Below, piece after piece: positions 1-8,481 of a stretch of 64,000 nucleotides of DNA. Within the stretch, counting starts at the first letter, position 1. Each line of letters starts with the position of its first letter. The translations under genes and the position numbers were made by a program. Under the pieces are notes generated by a model, which made no database searches, was not told where the DNA came from, and saw only the letters and a program-made list of their open reading frames with translations. This DNA comes from Bacillus sp. REN16 (GTDB taxonomy: Bacteria > Bacillota > Bacilli > Bacillales > Bacillaceae_L), in NCBI RefSeq assembly GCF_020731355.1, contig NZ_JAJFZK010000002.1, positions 310,001 through 374,000 of the forward strand, given 5' to 3'.

Positions 1-728
1 CTTATGATATAGGTTTTTCCTTTTCCATCCAATAGTGTAATCATATATGCGGTATATGCCATGGCTTTTTCAAGATTTATCCAATAGTCTTTTTATATAA
101 TAGGCTTATGATATAGGTTTTTCCTTTTCCATCCAATAGTGTAATCATATACGTGGTATATGCCATGGCTTTTTCAAGATTTATCCAATAGTCCTTTCAT
201 ATAATGGGATTATGATATCAGTTTTTCCATTTCTATCCAATAGTGTAATCATATATGCGGTATAGCCATGGCTTTTTCAAGATTTATCCAATAGTCTTTT
301 TATATAATAGGCTTATGATATAGGTTTTTCCATTTCCATCCAATTGTGTAATCATATACGTGGTATTTGCCATGGCTTTTTCAAGATTTATCCAATAGTC
401 TTTTTATATAATAGGCTTATGATATAGGTTTTTCCATTTCCATCCAATTGTGTAATCATATACGTGGTATTTGCCATGGCTTTTTCAAGATTTATCCAAT
501 AGTGCTTTCATATAATGGGCTTATTATATAGGTTTTTCCTTTTCCATCCAATAGTGTAATCATATACGTGGTATATGCCATGGCTTTTTCAAGATTTATC
601 CAATAGTGCTTTCATATAATGGGCTTATTATATAGGTTTTTCCTTTTCCATCCAATAGTGTAATCATATACGTGGTATATGCCATGGCTTTTTCAAGATT
701 TATCCAGTAGTGCTTTCATATCCAAGGT
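1..728. repeat. 104-bp tandem repeat array, seven copies, open at left edge
   Basis: Unit starts (CTTATGATAT or a variant) fall at 1, 105, 209, 312, 416, 520 and 624, so the period is 104 bp with one 103-bp unit. Each unit is itself two diverged 52-bp halves: both contain a TTTTTC stretch, ATCCAATAGT and a GGTATATG/GGCTTATG-like tail. Copies differ by a few substitutions. The array starts mid-pattern at base 1, so more copies probably lie upstream. It breaks down after about 728. The period is not a multiple of three and no reading frame crosses it, so it is non-coding. Function unknown. Confidence 0.95.
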
Positions 729-866
729 TTATGCAATGGCCTTTTCCGCTTTTTTCCTAAAACATGAACAAATTTATCGTCATGGTTCACAGAATATAAG
801 TTTACAATTTCCACATAACTTTGGGCATCAATCATAAAACTTTAGCGCTAACCTAAAATTAAATTC

Positions 867-895
867 TTGCATTCATATAGGTTGTATCCTATAAT
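867..895 (+). promoter_or_regulatory. SigA promoter of tRNA-Arg
   Basis: TTGCAT (867-872), a 17-bp spacer, then a consensus TATAAT (890-895), placed about 27 bp before the tRNA. Confidence 0.8.
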
Positions 896-921
896 GATGA
901 GTGCAGTTTACATATAAACAT

Positions 922-993
922 GCCCTCGTAGTGTAGTGGATAGCACAAGAGATTCCGGTTCTCTTATCGTGGGTTCGAATCCTGCCGAGGGCG
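922..993 (+). tRNA. tRNA-Arg (anticodon CCG)
   Basis: The cloverleaf folds by eye. The acceptor GCCCTCG pairs with CGAGGGC, the D arm is GTGT/GCAC, and the anticodon stem AGAGA/TCTCT has loop TTCCGGT, giving anticodon CCG (codon CGG). The T arm contains GGTTCGAATCC, with G as discriminator base. CCA is not encoded. B. subtilis has a single tRNA-Arg gene (trnQ) in the same place beside clpP, which agrees with this position. Confidence 0.93.
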
Positions 994-1001
994 CTACATG
1001 G

Positions 1002-1036
1002 AAACCCGTTTCTACCAAAATAGAAACGGGTTTTTT
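1002..1036 (+). terminator. Intrinsic terminator of tRNA-Arg
   Basis: AAACCCGTTTCTA and TAGAAACGGGTTT form a 13-bp stem with a CCAAAA loop, followed by a T run. It lies 9 bp after the tRNA. Confidence 0.92.
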
Positions 1037-1091
1037 CTATATCGAAAACACTAGAACCGTGCCCCTGTTTCTTCCTGCTCAAAAGATATAT

Positions 1092-1116
1092 GTTTAAATC
1101 TCCCCAAATCGGGTAA
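1092..1116 (+). promoter_or_regulatory. Possible SigB promoter of clpP
   Basis: GTTTAA (1092-1097), 13 bp, GGGTAA (1111-1116) resembles the SigB consensus GTTTAA-N12-15-GGGTAT. B. subtilis clpP has SigB and SigA promoters, which supports the reading. The match is by eye only. Confidence 0.5.
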
Positions 1117-1208
1117 GATGGATTACGTATGAAATTTTGTTTTTTTCCGTTCCTAAAAAGGTATGGGATAAACGTTTGTAGAATAGTATAAGTTAGTAAA
1201 GCGAAATG

Positions 1209-1238
1209 TTTGACCTTTACTGACCTTAATTGTATGAT
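1209..1238 (+). promoter_or_regulatory. SigA promoter of clpP with overlapping CtsR operator
   Basis: TTGACC (1210-1215), 17 bp, TATGAT (1233-1238) forms a SigA promoter. TTTGACC-TTT-ACTGACC (1209-1225) is the reverse complement of the CtsR heptad repeat (GGTCAAA-NAN-GGTCAAA type) and covers the -35 box. CtsR bound there would block the promoter until heat or misfolding stress. Confidence 0.82.
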
Positions 1239-1283
1239 GTAAATACATATCAAGTTTTTATTTTGATTGAAGGAGGAAGTTAA

Positions 1284-1877
1284 ATGAATTTAATCCCTAC
1301 AGTTATTGAGCAAACAAACCGTGGAGAGCGCGCCTATGACATCTACTCACGTTTATTAAAAGACCGTATTATCATGCTTGGAAGTGCGATTGACGATAAT
1401 GTTGCAAACTCAATCGTATCTCAGTTATTGTTTTTAGCAGCTGAGGATCCTGAGAAAGATATATCTTTATACATCAACAGCCCAGGTGGTTCCATTACAG
1501 CTGGTATGGCGATCTATGATACTATGCAATTCATCAAGCCAAAAGTTTCTACTATTTGTATCGGCATGGCTGCATCAATGGGTGCTTTCTTACTTGCTGC
1601 TGGTGAAAAAGGCAAGCGTTTTGCGCTTCCAAACAGTGAAGTAATGATTCACCAACCACTTGGTGGTGCACAAGGGCAAGCAACTGAAATTGAAATCGCA
1701 GCTAAACGTATTCTTTTCCTACGTGAAAAGCTAAACCAAATTTTATCAGAGCGAACTGGCCAACCTTTGGAAGTTCTTCAAAGAGATACAGACCGCGATA
1801 ACTTTATGACAGCTGAAAGAGCAATGGAATACGGATTAATCGACAAAGTCATGTATCCACAAGACAACGCTAAATAA
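1284..1877 (+). CDS. clpP: ATP-dependent Clp protease proteolytic subunit
   Basis: Cytoplasmic serine peptidase that forms a tetradecameric barrel and degrades proteins fed by ClpC, ClpX or ClpE. The protein has 197 residues, the usual length. The catalytic triad is in place: Ser98 (GMAASMGAF), His123 (MIHQPLGG) and Asp172 (RDTDRDNF). AGGAGG lies 7 bp before the ATG. The gene is monocistronic, with a CtsR/SigA promoter and a probable SigB promoter upstream and a terminator shared with crh downstream. Identity is essentially certain. Confidence 0.98.
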   Translation: MNLIPTVIEQTNRGERAYDIYSRLLKDRIIMLGSAIDDNVANSIVSQLLFLAAEDPEKDISLYINSPGGSITAGMAIYDTMQFIKPKVSTICIGMAASMGAFLLAAGEKGKRFALPNSEVMIHQPLGGAQGQATEIEIAAKRILFLREKLNQILSERTGQPLEVLQRDTDRDNFMTAERAMEYGLIDKVMYPQDNAK

Positions 1878-1884
1878 GACTACA

Positions 1885-1918
1885 AAAAATCCTCTCACTT
1901 TTGTCGTGAGAGGATTTT
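1885..1918. terminator. Bidirectional terminator between clpP and crh
   Basis: AAATCCTCTCAC pairs with GTGAGAGGATTT across a TTTTGTC loop. A/T runs flank both sides, so it can serve the convergent clpP and crh transcripts. Confidence 0.9.
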
Positions 1919-1919
1919 A

Positions 1920-2177
1920 TTATGCTTCTTTTTGTACAAATTCAGCTAATGCTTCAACTGCAGCTTCTTCATCATGTCCTTCTGCAATTAAGGTAACTGT
2001 TGTGCCAGTGCCAACCGCTAAGCTCATTAAGCCCATAATGCTTTTTGCGTTTACCTTTTTTCCATCCTTTTGTAAGAAGATGTCCGCAGAAAATTTATTT
2101 GCTTCTTGTACGAACATCGCTGCTGGACGTGCTTGCAATCCCGTTCTTAATACTACCTCAACATGTCTTTCAACCAT
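1920..2177 (-). CDS. crh: Catabolite repression HPr-like protein Crh
   Basis: Eighty-five-residue HPr paralogue. The phosphocarrier histidine of HPr is Gln15 here (GLQARPA), so it cannot carry sugar-PTS phosphate. The regulatory serine Ser46 (KSIMGLM) is kept; HprK, encoded at 22.9-23.9 kb, phosphorylates it. P-Ser-Crh is a CcpA co-repressor in Bacillus, and Crh also binds methylglyoxal synthase. It is the last gene of the leftward yvcI-rapZ-yvcK-whiA-crh operon. His-to-Gln at position 15 is what separates Crh from PtsH. Confidence 0.97.
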   Translation of the reverse strand: MVERHVEVVLRTGLQARPAAMFVQEANKFSADIFLQKDGKKVNAKSIMGLMSLAVGTGTTVTLIAEGHDEEAAVEALAEFVQKEA

Positions 2178-2315
2178 TTTTCTTCCTCCTCAAATTTGTG
2201 TGTAATTCTTAAGTTGTGTCTGTTTTTTTAAAAGTAATTTCCTATTCTTACGTTTATGGAACCCAAAAGGTTTCAAAATGACAGCGCTTTATTTTTGACC
2301 TAGTGAGCAGTTCGC

Positions 2316-3257
2316 TCACTTAATGGATTGCCCTGCTCGAAGCTTGTCGGCAATTTCATCAATTTTTCGAAGGCGATGGTTAATCCCGGATTTACTGATT
2401 TGTCCGGATGTGACCATTTCACCTAATTCTTTTAAAGTGACATCCTGGTAGGCAACCCGAAGCTCGGCAATTTCTCTTAACTTATCAGGCAGAATGCCCA
2501 GACCGACTGTTTCATCTATATATCGGATATTTTCAACCTGACGAATGGATGCACCAATCGTTTTATTTAAGTTTGCCGTTTCACAGTTTACCAAGCGATT
2601 TACAGAATTTCGCATATCACGAACAATACGGACGTCCTCAAACCGAAGTAATGCCTGATGGGCACCGATCACGTTTAGGAATTCCGTAATTTTTTCCGCT
2701 TCTTTTAGGTAGGTTATAAAGCCTTTTTTGCGTTCCAATGTTTTTGCGTTGAGATCAAAAACGTTCATTAATTCACAAAGTGAATCGTTATGTTCTTTAT
2801 ATAATGAAAAAACCTCAAGATGGTACGAGGATGTTTCAGGGTTGTTTACTGAGCCTCCTGCTAAAAAAGCCCCGCGTAAATAGGAGCGTTTGCAGCATTT
2901 CTTGGCAACTAATTCGGAGGAAATCTCTTGTCTTAATGAGAATCCATCAAAAATCTTTAAATCTTCTAATATATCCTTTGCATCCTCAATCAGTCGAACA
3001 AGATACACATTGTTTTTCTTAAGTCTCATTTTTTTTCGAACGAGGAGCTCAACCCCTACATTATAGCATTTTTTCAGCAATGTATAAATTCTTCTCGCGA
3101 TAGCGGCATTTTCCGTTTGGATGTCGACCACTACTTTTTGGTTGGAGAAGGAAAGTGCGCCATTCATTCGGATCAAAGCGGAAAGCTCGGCTTTTGCGCA
3201 GCAATCTTTGATGTCTAGGTTTGTCAGTTCTTTTTTCGTCTCTGATGCAAATGACAC
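2316..3257 (-). CDS. whiA: WhiA, DNA-binding protein
   Basis: WhiA has an N-terminal LAGLIDADG-like domain (about residues 1-200) and a C-terminal helix-turn-helix (about 220-300; [21 protein letters not shown]). It influences cell division and chromosome segregation in Bacillus and sporulation genes in Streptomyces. The start chosen is GTG at 3257, giving [11 protein letters not shown], 9 bp after AAGGAGG and matching the family N-terminus. An in-frame GTG at 3266 abuts the Shine-Dalgarno and is unlikely. The protein is 313 residues. It sits between yvcK and crh, the standard order. Confidence 0.96.
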   Translation of the reverse strand: MSFASETKKELTNLDIKDCCAKAELSALIRMNGALSFSNQKVVVDIQTENAAIARRIYTLLKKCYNVGVELLVRKKMRLKKNNVYLVRLIEDAKDILEDLKIFDGFSLRQEISSELVAKKCCKRSYLRGAFLAGGSVNNPETSSYHLEVFSLYKEHNDSLCELMNVFDLNAKTLERKKGFITYLKEAEKITEFLNVIGAHQALLRFEDVRIVRDMRNSVNRLVNCETANLNKTIGASIRQVENIRYIDETVGLGILPDKLREIAELRVAYQDVTLKELGEMVTSGQISKSGINHRLRKIDEIADKLRAGQSIK

Positions 3258-3302
3258 AGGTTCCACCCTCCTTTTTTAATATCATAGAGGTGATTATTTC
3301 AA

Positions 3303-4274
3303 TCACCCTTTTTTATCTTTTAAAAGCATATCATATAATAGATTTGCCACTTTTGTTGTGTCGTGCCTGATTACGTTGTCGTCGTATGAAATAATTTTAT
3401 CATTAATGATCGATAAACCTAAAGTAGATAGTCTTTCTAAATCGTAGACAACTGGCTTTGCCAGCTCTTTTGCATATTTTTCCTTGATATGCTCCGGAAT
3501 ATCACCATCATTGACCAGTATTGTATCTATAAACTTTAAGTCCATATGATCATATAAGGCCTGCACATGGTCACTAGCGGTAAAGTTGAGGGTTTCCCCT
3601 GCCTGGGTCATCACGTTACAAATATATACTTTTTTCGCATTTGCCTTGATAACCGCTTCGCCAATTTGTGGTACAAGTAAATTTGGCAAAATACTAGTGT
3701 ATAGGCTGCCGGGTCCAATGACAATCATATCTGCTTGTTGTATTTTTTCAATTGATTCGTTCAATGGCTCTACATCATCCGGTGTTAAAAAAACACGTTT
3801 TATTTTCTTACCGGAGTATGGAATTTTGGACTCACCTGTAACTACTGTGCCGTCCTCCATTTCAGCATTTAAAACTACGCTTTTGTTAGCCGCAGGGAGA
3901 ACTTTCCCTCTAACTTTTAGGACTTTACTCATTTCACCAACTGCGTGAACAAAGTCACCAGTTATCGTTGTCATTGCCGCAAGAATCAGGTTCCCAAGAG
4001 AATGACCGGATAAGCCATTTCCACCTGCAAACCGATGCTGGAACAAATCCTCAATTAATGGCTCCACATCTGATAAGGCAGCTAATACATTTCGGATATC
4101 ACCAGGTGGCGGTATATCCATCTCATTACGAAGACGGCCGGAAGATCCTCCATCGTCCGCAACCGTTACAATTGCTGTAATATCAACGGGCTGATATTTT
4201 AACCCTCGTAAAAGTACGGAAAGGCCAGTTCCTCCACCAATGATGACAATCTTAGGCTGTTTTGGATTGGTCAT
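3303..4274 (-). CDS. yvcK: YvcK, UDP-sugar-binding gluconeogenesis factor
   Basis: Protein of the YvcK/CofD-like superfamily, 323 residues. The N-terminal GGGTGLSVLLRGLK loop and the following VADDGGSSGRLR motif are the nucleotide/UDP-GlcNAc-binding signature. YvcK is needed for growth on gluconeogenic carbon sources and for cell shape, and it stimulates GlmS in B. subtilis. The ATG overlaps the rapZ stop by one base (TAATG), so the two are translationally coupled. whiA follows 45 bp later. Confidence 0.96.
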   Translation of the reverse strand: MTNPKQPKIVIIGGGTGLSVLLRGLKYQPVDITAIVTVADDGGSSGRLRNEMDIPPPGDIRNVLAALSDVEPLIEDLFQHRFAGGNGLSGHSLGNLILAAMTTITGDFVHAVGEMSKVLKVRGKVLPAANKSVVLNAEMEDGTVVTGESKIPYSGKKIKRVFLTPDDVEPLNESIEKIQQADMIVIGPGSLYTSILPNLLVPQIGEAVIKANAKKVYICNVMTQAGETLNFTASDHVQALYDHMDLKFIDTILVNDGDIPEHIKEKYAKELAKPVVYDLERLSTLGLSIINDKIISYDDNVIRHDTTKVANLLYDMLLKDKKG

Positions 4275-5164
4275 TACTTTCTTTCCTTTCTCCTCTCAAT
4301 ATCGCGGTGAGAAACATGGGTTTGATAATCATCCTTGAAATATTTTGCGATATATTCAGCAAGTGTAACAGATCGGTGCTGTCCGCCTGTACAACCAATT
4401 GCAATGACAAGCTGACTCTTTCCTTCACGCTTGTATTGTGGAAGCATAAATGCAAGTAAGTCGGTTACCTTCTCAATAAACTTATGAGTTTCGGTCCATT
4501 TTAATACATAGCTTGAAACATCCTCATCAAGTCCTGTCTTCGGTCGCATCGCCTCGATGTAATGTGGATTTGGCAGAAAGCGCACATCAAACACAAGGTC
4601 AGCATCAATCGGGATACCATATTTAAATCCAAACGACATCACGTTGACTGTAAAAGTGGGCCGTGATTGGGATGCGAATTGCTTTAATATTTTCTCGCGT
4701 AATTCTCTTGGCTTCAAACCAGAGGTATCATAAATATACTGGGCTCTCCCTTTCATCTCTTCAAGGATTTCCCGTTCTGCCTGGATGCCTTCAAGTGGCG
4801 AACCAGTTGGAGCAAGCGGATGCGAACGTCTTGTTTCCTTATATCGTGTAACAAGGGTTGTATCCTTTGCATCAAGAAATAAGATTTGCGGCGCAATCCA
4901 CGAAACTTCTGAAAGCTCATCGAGAGACGAGAATAAGCTATCAAAAAATTCACGGCCCCGCAGGTCCATCACGAGTGCAACCTTATTCATTTTTCCGCCA
5001 GATTCCTTCATCAACTCCAGAAACTTGGGAAGTAAGGTTGGGGGTAGATTATCTACGCAAAAATACCCTAAATCCTCAAAGCTTTGAATGGCAACCGTTT
5101 TTCCAGCGCCTGACATTCCCGTTATTATCACTAATTGTATTTCATTTGTTGATCCAACACTCAT
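4274..5164 (-). CDS. rapZ: RapZ/YvcJ family P-loop nucleotide-binding protein
   Basis: Protein of 296 residues with a Walker A motif GMSGAGKT near residue 16 and the RapZ signature CTGGQHRSV in the C-terminal half. In E. coli RapZ acts with GlmZ RNA to control amino-sugar synthesis. The Bacillus orthologue YvcJ binds and hydrolyses nucleotides and affects competence; an RNA role is not established there. It is coupled to yvcK by TAATG. Confidence 0.95.
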   Translation of the reverse strand: MSVGSTNEIQLVIITGMSGAGKTVAIQSFEDLGYFCVDNLPPTLLPKFLELMKESGGKMNKVALVMDLRGREFFDSLFSSLDELSEVSWIAPQILFLDAKDTTLVTRYKETRRSHPLAPTGSPLEGIQAEREILEEMKGRAQYIYDTSGLKPRELREKILKQFASQSRPTFTVNVMSFGFKYGIPIDADLVFDVRFLPNPHYIEAMRPKTGLDEDVSSYVLKWTETHKFIEKVTDLLAFMLPQYKREGKSQLVIAIGCTGGQHRSVTLAEYIAKYFKDDYQTHVSHRDIERRKERK

Positions 5165-5184
5165 CGTTTTGCCTGCCTCCCTTT

Positions 5185-5643
5185 CTAACTAGGATCTAAT
5201 CGGTATGAAAGTAATTGAAAATCTGGTGTATATGTAAATGTTCCATAAATGACCCCGGAACCTTTAAGTACGTAATCCAAAATATGATAATCACCAGGGG
5301 CCATTGGCAAATTCGGGATCTCTTTTATATCCTGCCATTTCAGGATTCCCTCTTCAGATTCGTCGACATTTTCTCCTTCGAAGTCATTTGCTAAAAAAGA
5401 AAACATCATCCACTCAGAGGTTACCTTATCGCCTTCTTTAATAATAAATGTAAAAATACCTTTAATGTCAGGATTTTTAAGATACAATCCTGTTTCCTCG
5501 CGGTATTCACGGATACAGGAGTCACGAATAGATTCACCCGGTTCCATTTTCCCTCCGGGTGCAACCCACCACCCGCGGCGTGGCTTTTGTAAAAGCAATA
5601 CTTTATTATCTTTGCGTACTACGCAATTTGTTACTCTTTGCAC
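5185..5643 (-). CDS. yvcI: Nudix hydrolase YvcI
   Basis: Protein of 152 residues with a complete Nudix box beginning GGKMEPGES and ending REYREETGL, which gives the divalent-metal site. Substrate unknown; 8-oxo-dGTP or other nucleotide diphosphates are typical for this MutT-like subgroup. It is the first gene of the leftward operon, with rapZ starting 20 bp after its stop. Confidence 0.93.
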   Translation of the reverse strand: MQRVTNCVVRKDNKVLLLQKPRRGWWVAPGGKMEPGESIRDSCIREYREETGLYLKNPDIKGIFTFIIKEGDKVTSEWMMFSFLANDFEGENVDESEEGILKWQDIKEIPNLPMAPGDYHILDYVLKGSGVIYGTFTYTPDFQLLSYRLDPS

Positions 5644-5768
5644 TTTCTTTTCACCCCAAGTCGGTCTTTATATAGGTAGACCGTTGTAAGCAATCTTATT
5701 GTTATTATTATACTATTTCTAACAGGTACTCACAACGAACAAGATTTTCATGTTGTTTAAAAGAAATG

Positions 5769-5886
5769 CGCAAGGCACCCGCCTATCGGCGACAAGCATA
5801 AGACGAGCGCTGACAGAAGGTGCACTTTACCTTCCGAAGCGATTGGCTTATGACCTCGAGCCGATGGTGCCTGGAGCTGGACAACG
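5769..5886. repeat. Imperfect palindromic intergenic element
   Basis: The ends are inverted copies: GGCACC...ATCGGC...AAGCATAAG on the left answers CTTATG...GCCGAT...GGTGCC on the right. The whole can fold into a long interrupted hairpin. It is visibly more GC-rich than its surroundings. It resembles small dispersed intergenic repeats seen in Bacillaceae genomes (recalled, not searched). Only this copy was recognised in the window. Confidence 0.6.
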
Positions 5887-5910
5887 ATACCATTAATCTA
5901 AAAATGGGCA

Positions 5911-5944
5911 AAAAAAGGGGGCACAGTGGATATACCCTGTGCCC
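5911..5944 (-). terminator. Leftward terminator or attenuator between yvcI and the aminotransferase
   Basis: On the minus strand GGGCACAG (5944-5937) pairs with CTGTGCCC across a 10-base loop. A CCC and seven T follow. No leftward gene precedes it, because the gene to the right is on the plus strand. It therefore ends either a non-coding leader of the yvcI operon or an antisense transcript. Confidence 0.7.
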
Positions 5945-6172
5945 AAAATAAATCTATTTATAAAAAGGGGGTCAATTACTACTATTATCATACTCAAAAT
6001 ATATTTCACTCGTGTTACAGGAGGGTTAAAACAAAATTACGTTTTTTGTTTTAAATTTACTTTGAAGAAATAAATACTGATGGGACTAGTTTGTTTACTT
6101 TTTCTTTGTTCAGAAGCTTGAACTTTTTGCATATATTTTAGTTACAGCCAAATGAACGTAGGAGGAATGGAA

Positions 6173-7486
6173 ATGAACGAAAAATTGATGGTGCGCCAGG
6201 AATTGATTGAGCTTGACCAGAAACATTTTTTACATCCGACCTCACCGATCGGGCAACAGCAGGATCTTGGTCCTGCATTTATTTTTACAAAAGGAGAAGG
6301 TGTCTTTCTTGAGGATGTAAATGGGAAACGGGTGCTTGACGGCATGTCCTCATTATGGAATGTCAATATTGGACACGGGCGGAGTGAATTGGGACAAGCG
6401 GCGATGGAGCAAATGAACAAGCTCGCATTTAGCTCATGCTTTGCAACGTTTAGCAATGAACCTGCAATTCGGCTGGCAGCAAAGATTGCGGAAATTTCAC
6501 CAGGCACCTTATCAACCACCTTCTTTACCTCCGGTGGTTCAGAAGCAAATGATACGGCCTATAAGTTAGCGCGGCATTACTGGATTTTACGGGGAAGCCC
6601 TGAGAAAAAGAAAATCATCTCTCGAAAAAAATCCTATCATGGGGTGGCAATGGGGTCAACGAGCGCAACAGGGTTGAAGCCATTCCGGGATTTTACAAAC
6701 TCATTAGCACCTGACTTTTATCATACCGATAATTTGTCAGCAGAGGACTTACGAAGAACGATTGAGGATGAGGGACCGGAAACAATTGCTGCATTTATTG
6801 CAGAGCCGGTTCAAGGGGCAGGCGGTGTTCATATCGCACCAGATGGCTATTTTCAAGAAGTTCGGGAGATATGCGATGAATACAATATTTTATGGATAAC
6901 CGATGAAGTGATCACCGGATTTGGACGGACAGGGAAATACTTCGGAGTTGATCATTACGGTGTAGTGCCTGACATGATGTGTTTTGCTAAAGGGGTAACA
7001 AGCGGATATGCCCAGCTAGGCGGAGTTGTCCTATCTGAAGCTATTTTTGAAAGTTTAAAAGAGCTTTCTTCCGGTACACTTTTACACGGATATACGTATA
7101 GTGGTCATCCGATGGCATGTGCGGTTGCGTTGAAAAATATTGAGATTGTTGAAAATGAAGGATTAATAGAAAATTCAGCGAAAATGGGGGCGAAAATGCT
7201 CGCTGGCTTTTCTTGGATTCAGGGTGAATCAAGTCTCGTCAGTCATGTTCGTGCATTGGGGCTCATGGGCGCTGTTGAAATCAATACCCCACAGCATGTA
7301 AAAGGACCTCTTGCCCCAAGAATCGTGAATGAGGCTGCAAAAATTGGGCTAATCTGTCGTTCGGTCGTATTTGACGGAATGGACACCCTTGTCTTTGCAC
7401 CTCCACTTTGTATCAAAAAAGAAGAAGTCGAGCTACTGATTGAAATGCTTCATCACGCGATTTTTAGGGTTGAACGGAGTGTGTAA
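6173..7486 (+). CDS. Class III PLP-dependent aminotransferase
   Basis: Transaminase of the omega-amino-acid:pyruvate / aspartate-aminotransferase-family type, about 437 residues. Family landmarks are TSGGSEANDTA (cofactor phosphate region), an ITDEVITGFGRTG aspartate motif and the PLP lysine at about residue 273 (CFAKGVTSG). The amine donor cannot be read from sequence. ATG 6173 is chosen because AGGAGG (6160-6165) lies 7 bp upstream; the earlier ATG at 6152 precedes that Shine-Dalgarno. It stands alone between yvcI and the MerR/MFS pair, in a block that breaks yvcI-trxB synteny, so it is probably an accessory gene. Confidence 0.9.
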   Translation: MNEKLMVRQELIELDQKHFLHPTSPIGQQQDLGPAFIFTKGEGVFLEDVNGKRVLDGMSSLWNVNIGHGRSELGQAAMEQMNKLAFSSCFATFSNEPAIRLAAKIAEISPGTLSTTFFTSGGSEANDTAYKLARHYWILRGSPEKKKIISRKKSYHGVAMGSTSATGLKPFRDFTNSLAPDFYHTDNLSAEDLRRTIEDEGPETIAAFIAEPVQGAGGVHIAPDGYFQEVREICDEYNILWITDEVITGFGRTGKYFGVDHYGVVPDMMCFAKGVTSGYAQLGGVVLSEAIFESLKELSSGTLLHGYTYSGHPMACAVALKNIEIVENEGLIENSAKMGAKMLAGFSWIQGESSLVSHVRALGLMGAVEINTPQHVKGPLAPRIVNEAAKIGLICRSVVFDGMDTLVFAPPLCIKKEEVELLIEMLHHAIFRVERSV

Positions 7487-7496
7487 GTAAAGTCAA

Positions 7497-7526
7497 AAAC
7501 CGCCTTTTCAGATAGGCGGTTTTTTC
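7497..7526 (+). terminator. Terminator of the aminotransferase gene
   Basis: AAAACCGCC pairs with GGCGGTTTT across a 10-base loop, and a T run follows. Confidence 0.92.
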
Positions 7527-7533
7527 ATTCAAG

Positions 7534-7551
7534 TTATTCACATGTGGATAG
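7534..7551. promoter_or_regulatory. Two abutting divergent DnaA-box-like 9-mers
   Basis: TTATTCACA (7534-7542) is a perfect TTATNCACA match. It directly abuts TGTGGATAG (7543-7551), a one-mismatch box on the other strand. It is intergenic, just after a terminator. Confidence 0.45.
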
Positions 7552-7565
7552 GTTTATTGCATTTA

Positions 7566-8399
7566 CTAGAGTGTATTTCTTTCTACCTGCATCATAATTT
7601 TAGTAATATACTGTTCCTTTTGATTCTTTACAACTGTATCATAAACATATTCTTCAAAAACATAATCCCCTAAAGCTAAACCTAAGCGTTCCATCTCTGA
7701 AAGAAGTTTCTTGTATGTATGATGGATTGTTTTATCTTCTCCAATATGATATCCAATCAGAAAATCACCCTTTACAGCTTGAAAATATGGATATCCTTCC
7801 TTTAGATGCGGTTGTTCTATATATAAATAACTATATCTGGAGAATTCTCCTTTTAAGACTTGTTCCCGTTTTATTATTCCACCTATCGGATATCCTGTAT
7901 CAAGCTGTGACTCATTCAATTCCCCAATAAATTCTGTAATCACCTCTATAAATTCTTCATCGGTAATGTCTTCAATGTTTCTGCTTAAATAGAGGGCTGC
8001 TTCTGGTAAGTGCTCGAGTGTGATTTTGGAAAAGTCCAGTTGTGAGGCCTCCTCCATTAAGGCTATTTTAGTTTCAATCAGTTTTTCCTTCATTTCAATT
8101 TCCTGGCGTTTTTTCACGATCTCTTCTTTTTTCAGATACATCAAAGTCAAGAAGCTTTCGGGAGATTTATTTTGCGTGTATTGCTGAATATCGTGCAGCG
8201 ACATATCTAGATCTTTCAATAAATCAATCACATAGAAAAGCTCAATTTGATTGATTGAATAATAACGGTACCCTTTTTCATTTTTAAATATCGGAGACAG
8301 CAGACCAATTTGATCGTAATAAATGAGTGTCTGTTTGTTCACTTTACATAGCTTTGCAAATTCACCTGTCGTTAAAAACTTTACATTTTTTTCATTCAT
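7566..8399 (-). CDS. MerR-family multidrug-sensing regulator (BmrR/BltR type)
   Basis: Protein of 277 residues. It has an N-terminal winged helix (TTGEFAKLCKVNKQTLIYYD), a long dimerisation helix at about residues 80-120 and a C-terminal GyrI-like ligand-binding domain, the layout of BmrR (278 aa). Such proteins bind lipophilic cations and activate an efflux gene by untwisting a 19-bp spacer. It is divergent from the MFS gene at 8482, whose promoter has that spacer. The ligand is unknown. Confidence 0.9.
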   Translation of the reverse strand: MNEKNVKFLTTGEFAKLCKVNKQTLIYYDQIGLLSPIFKNEKGYRYYSINQIELFYVIDLLKDLDMSLHDIQQYTQNKSPESFLTLMYLKKEEIVKKRQEIEMKEKLIETKIALMEEASQLDFSKITLEHLPEAALYLSRNIEDITDEEFIEVITEFIGELNESQLDTGYPIGGIIKREQVLKGEFSRYSYLYIEQPHLKEGYPYFQAVKGDFLIGYHIGEDKTIHHTYKKLLSEMERLGLALGDYVFEEYVYDTVVKNQKEQYITKIMMQVERNTL

Positions 8400-8416
8400 T
8401 TTTTACATCACCATCC

Positions 8417-8447
8417 TTGACTATATAGTTACTATATACACTAGGAT
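8417..8447 (+). promoter_or_regulatory. MerR-type promoter/operator of the efflux gene
   Basis: TTGACT (8417-8422) and TAGGAT (8442-8447) are separated by 19 bp rather than 17. The spacer holds a perfect 17-bp palindrome TATATAGTTACTATATA (8422-8438). Overlong spacer plus dyad is the hallmark of MerR-activated promoters. Confidence 0.88.
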
Positions 8448-8481
8448 AATAACAGTAAAGTTTTGATAAGGAGAATATAAA

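Noticed and set aside
1-728. CRISPR array
   Set aside because: The whole 104-bp unit repeats; there are no unique spacers between short repeats and no cas genes nearby.
873-1253. Minus-strand 126-residue frame
   Set aside because: It covers the tRNA, its terminator and the clpP promoters and has no Shine-Dalgarno or family likeness.
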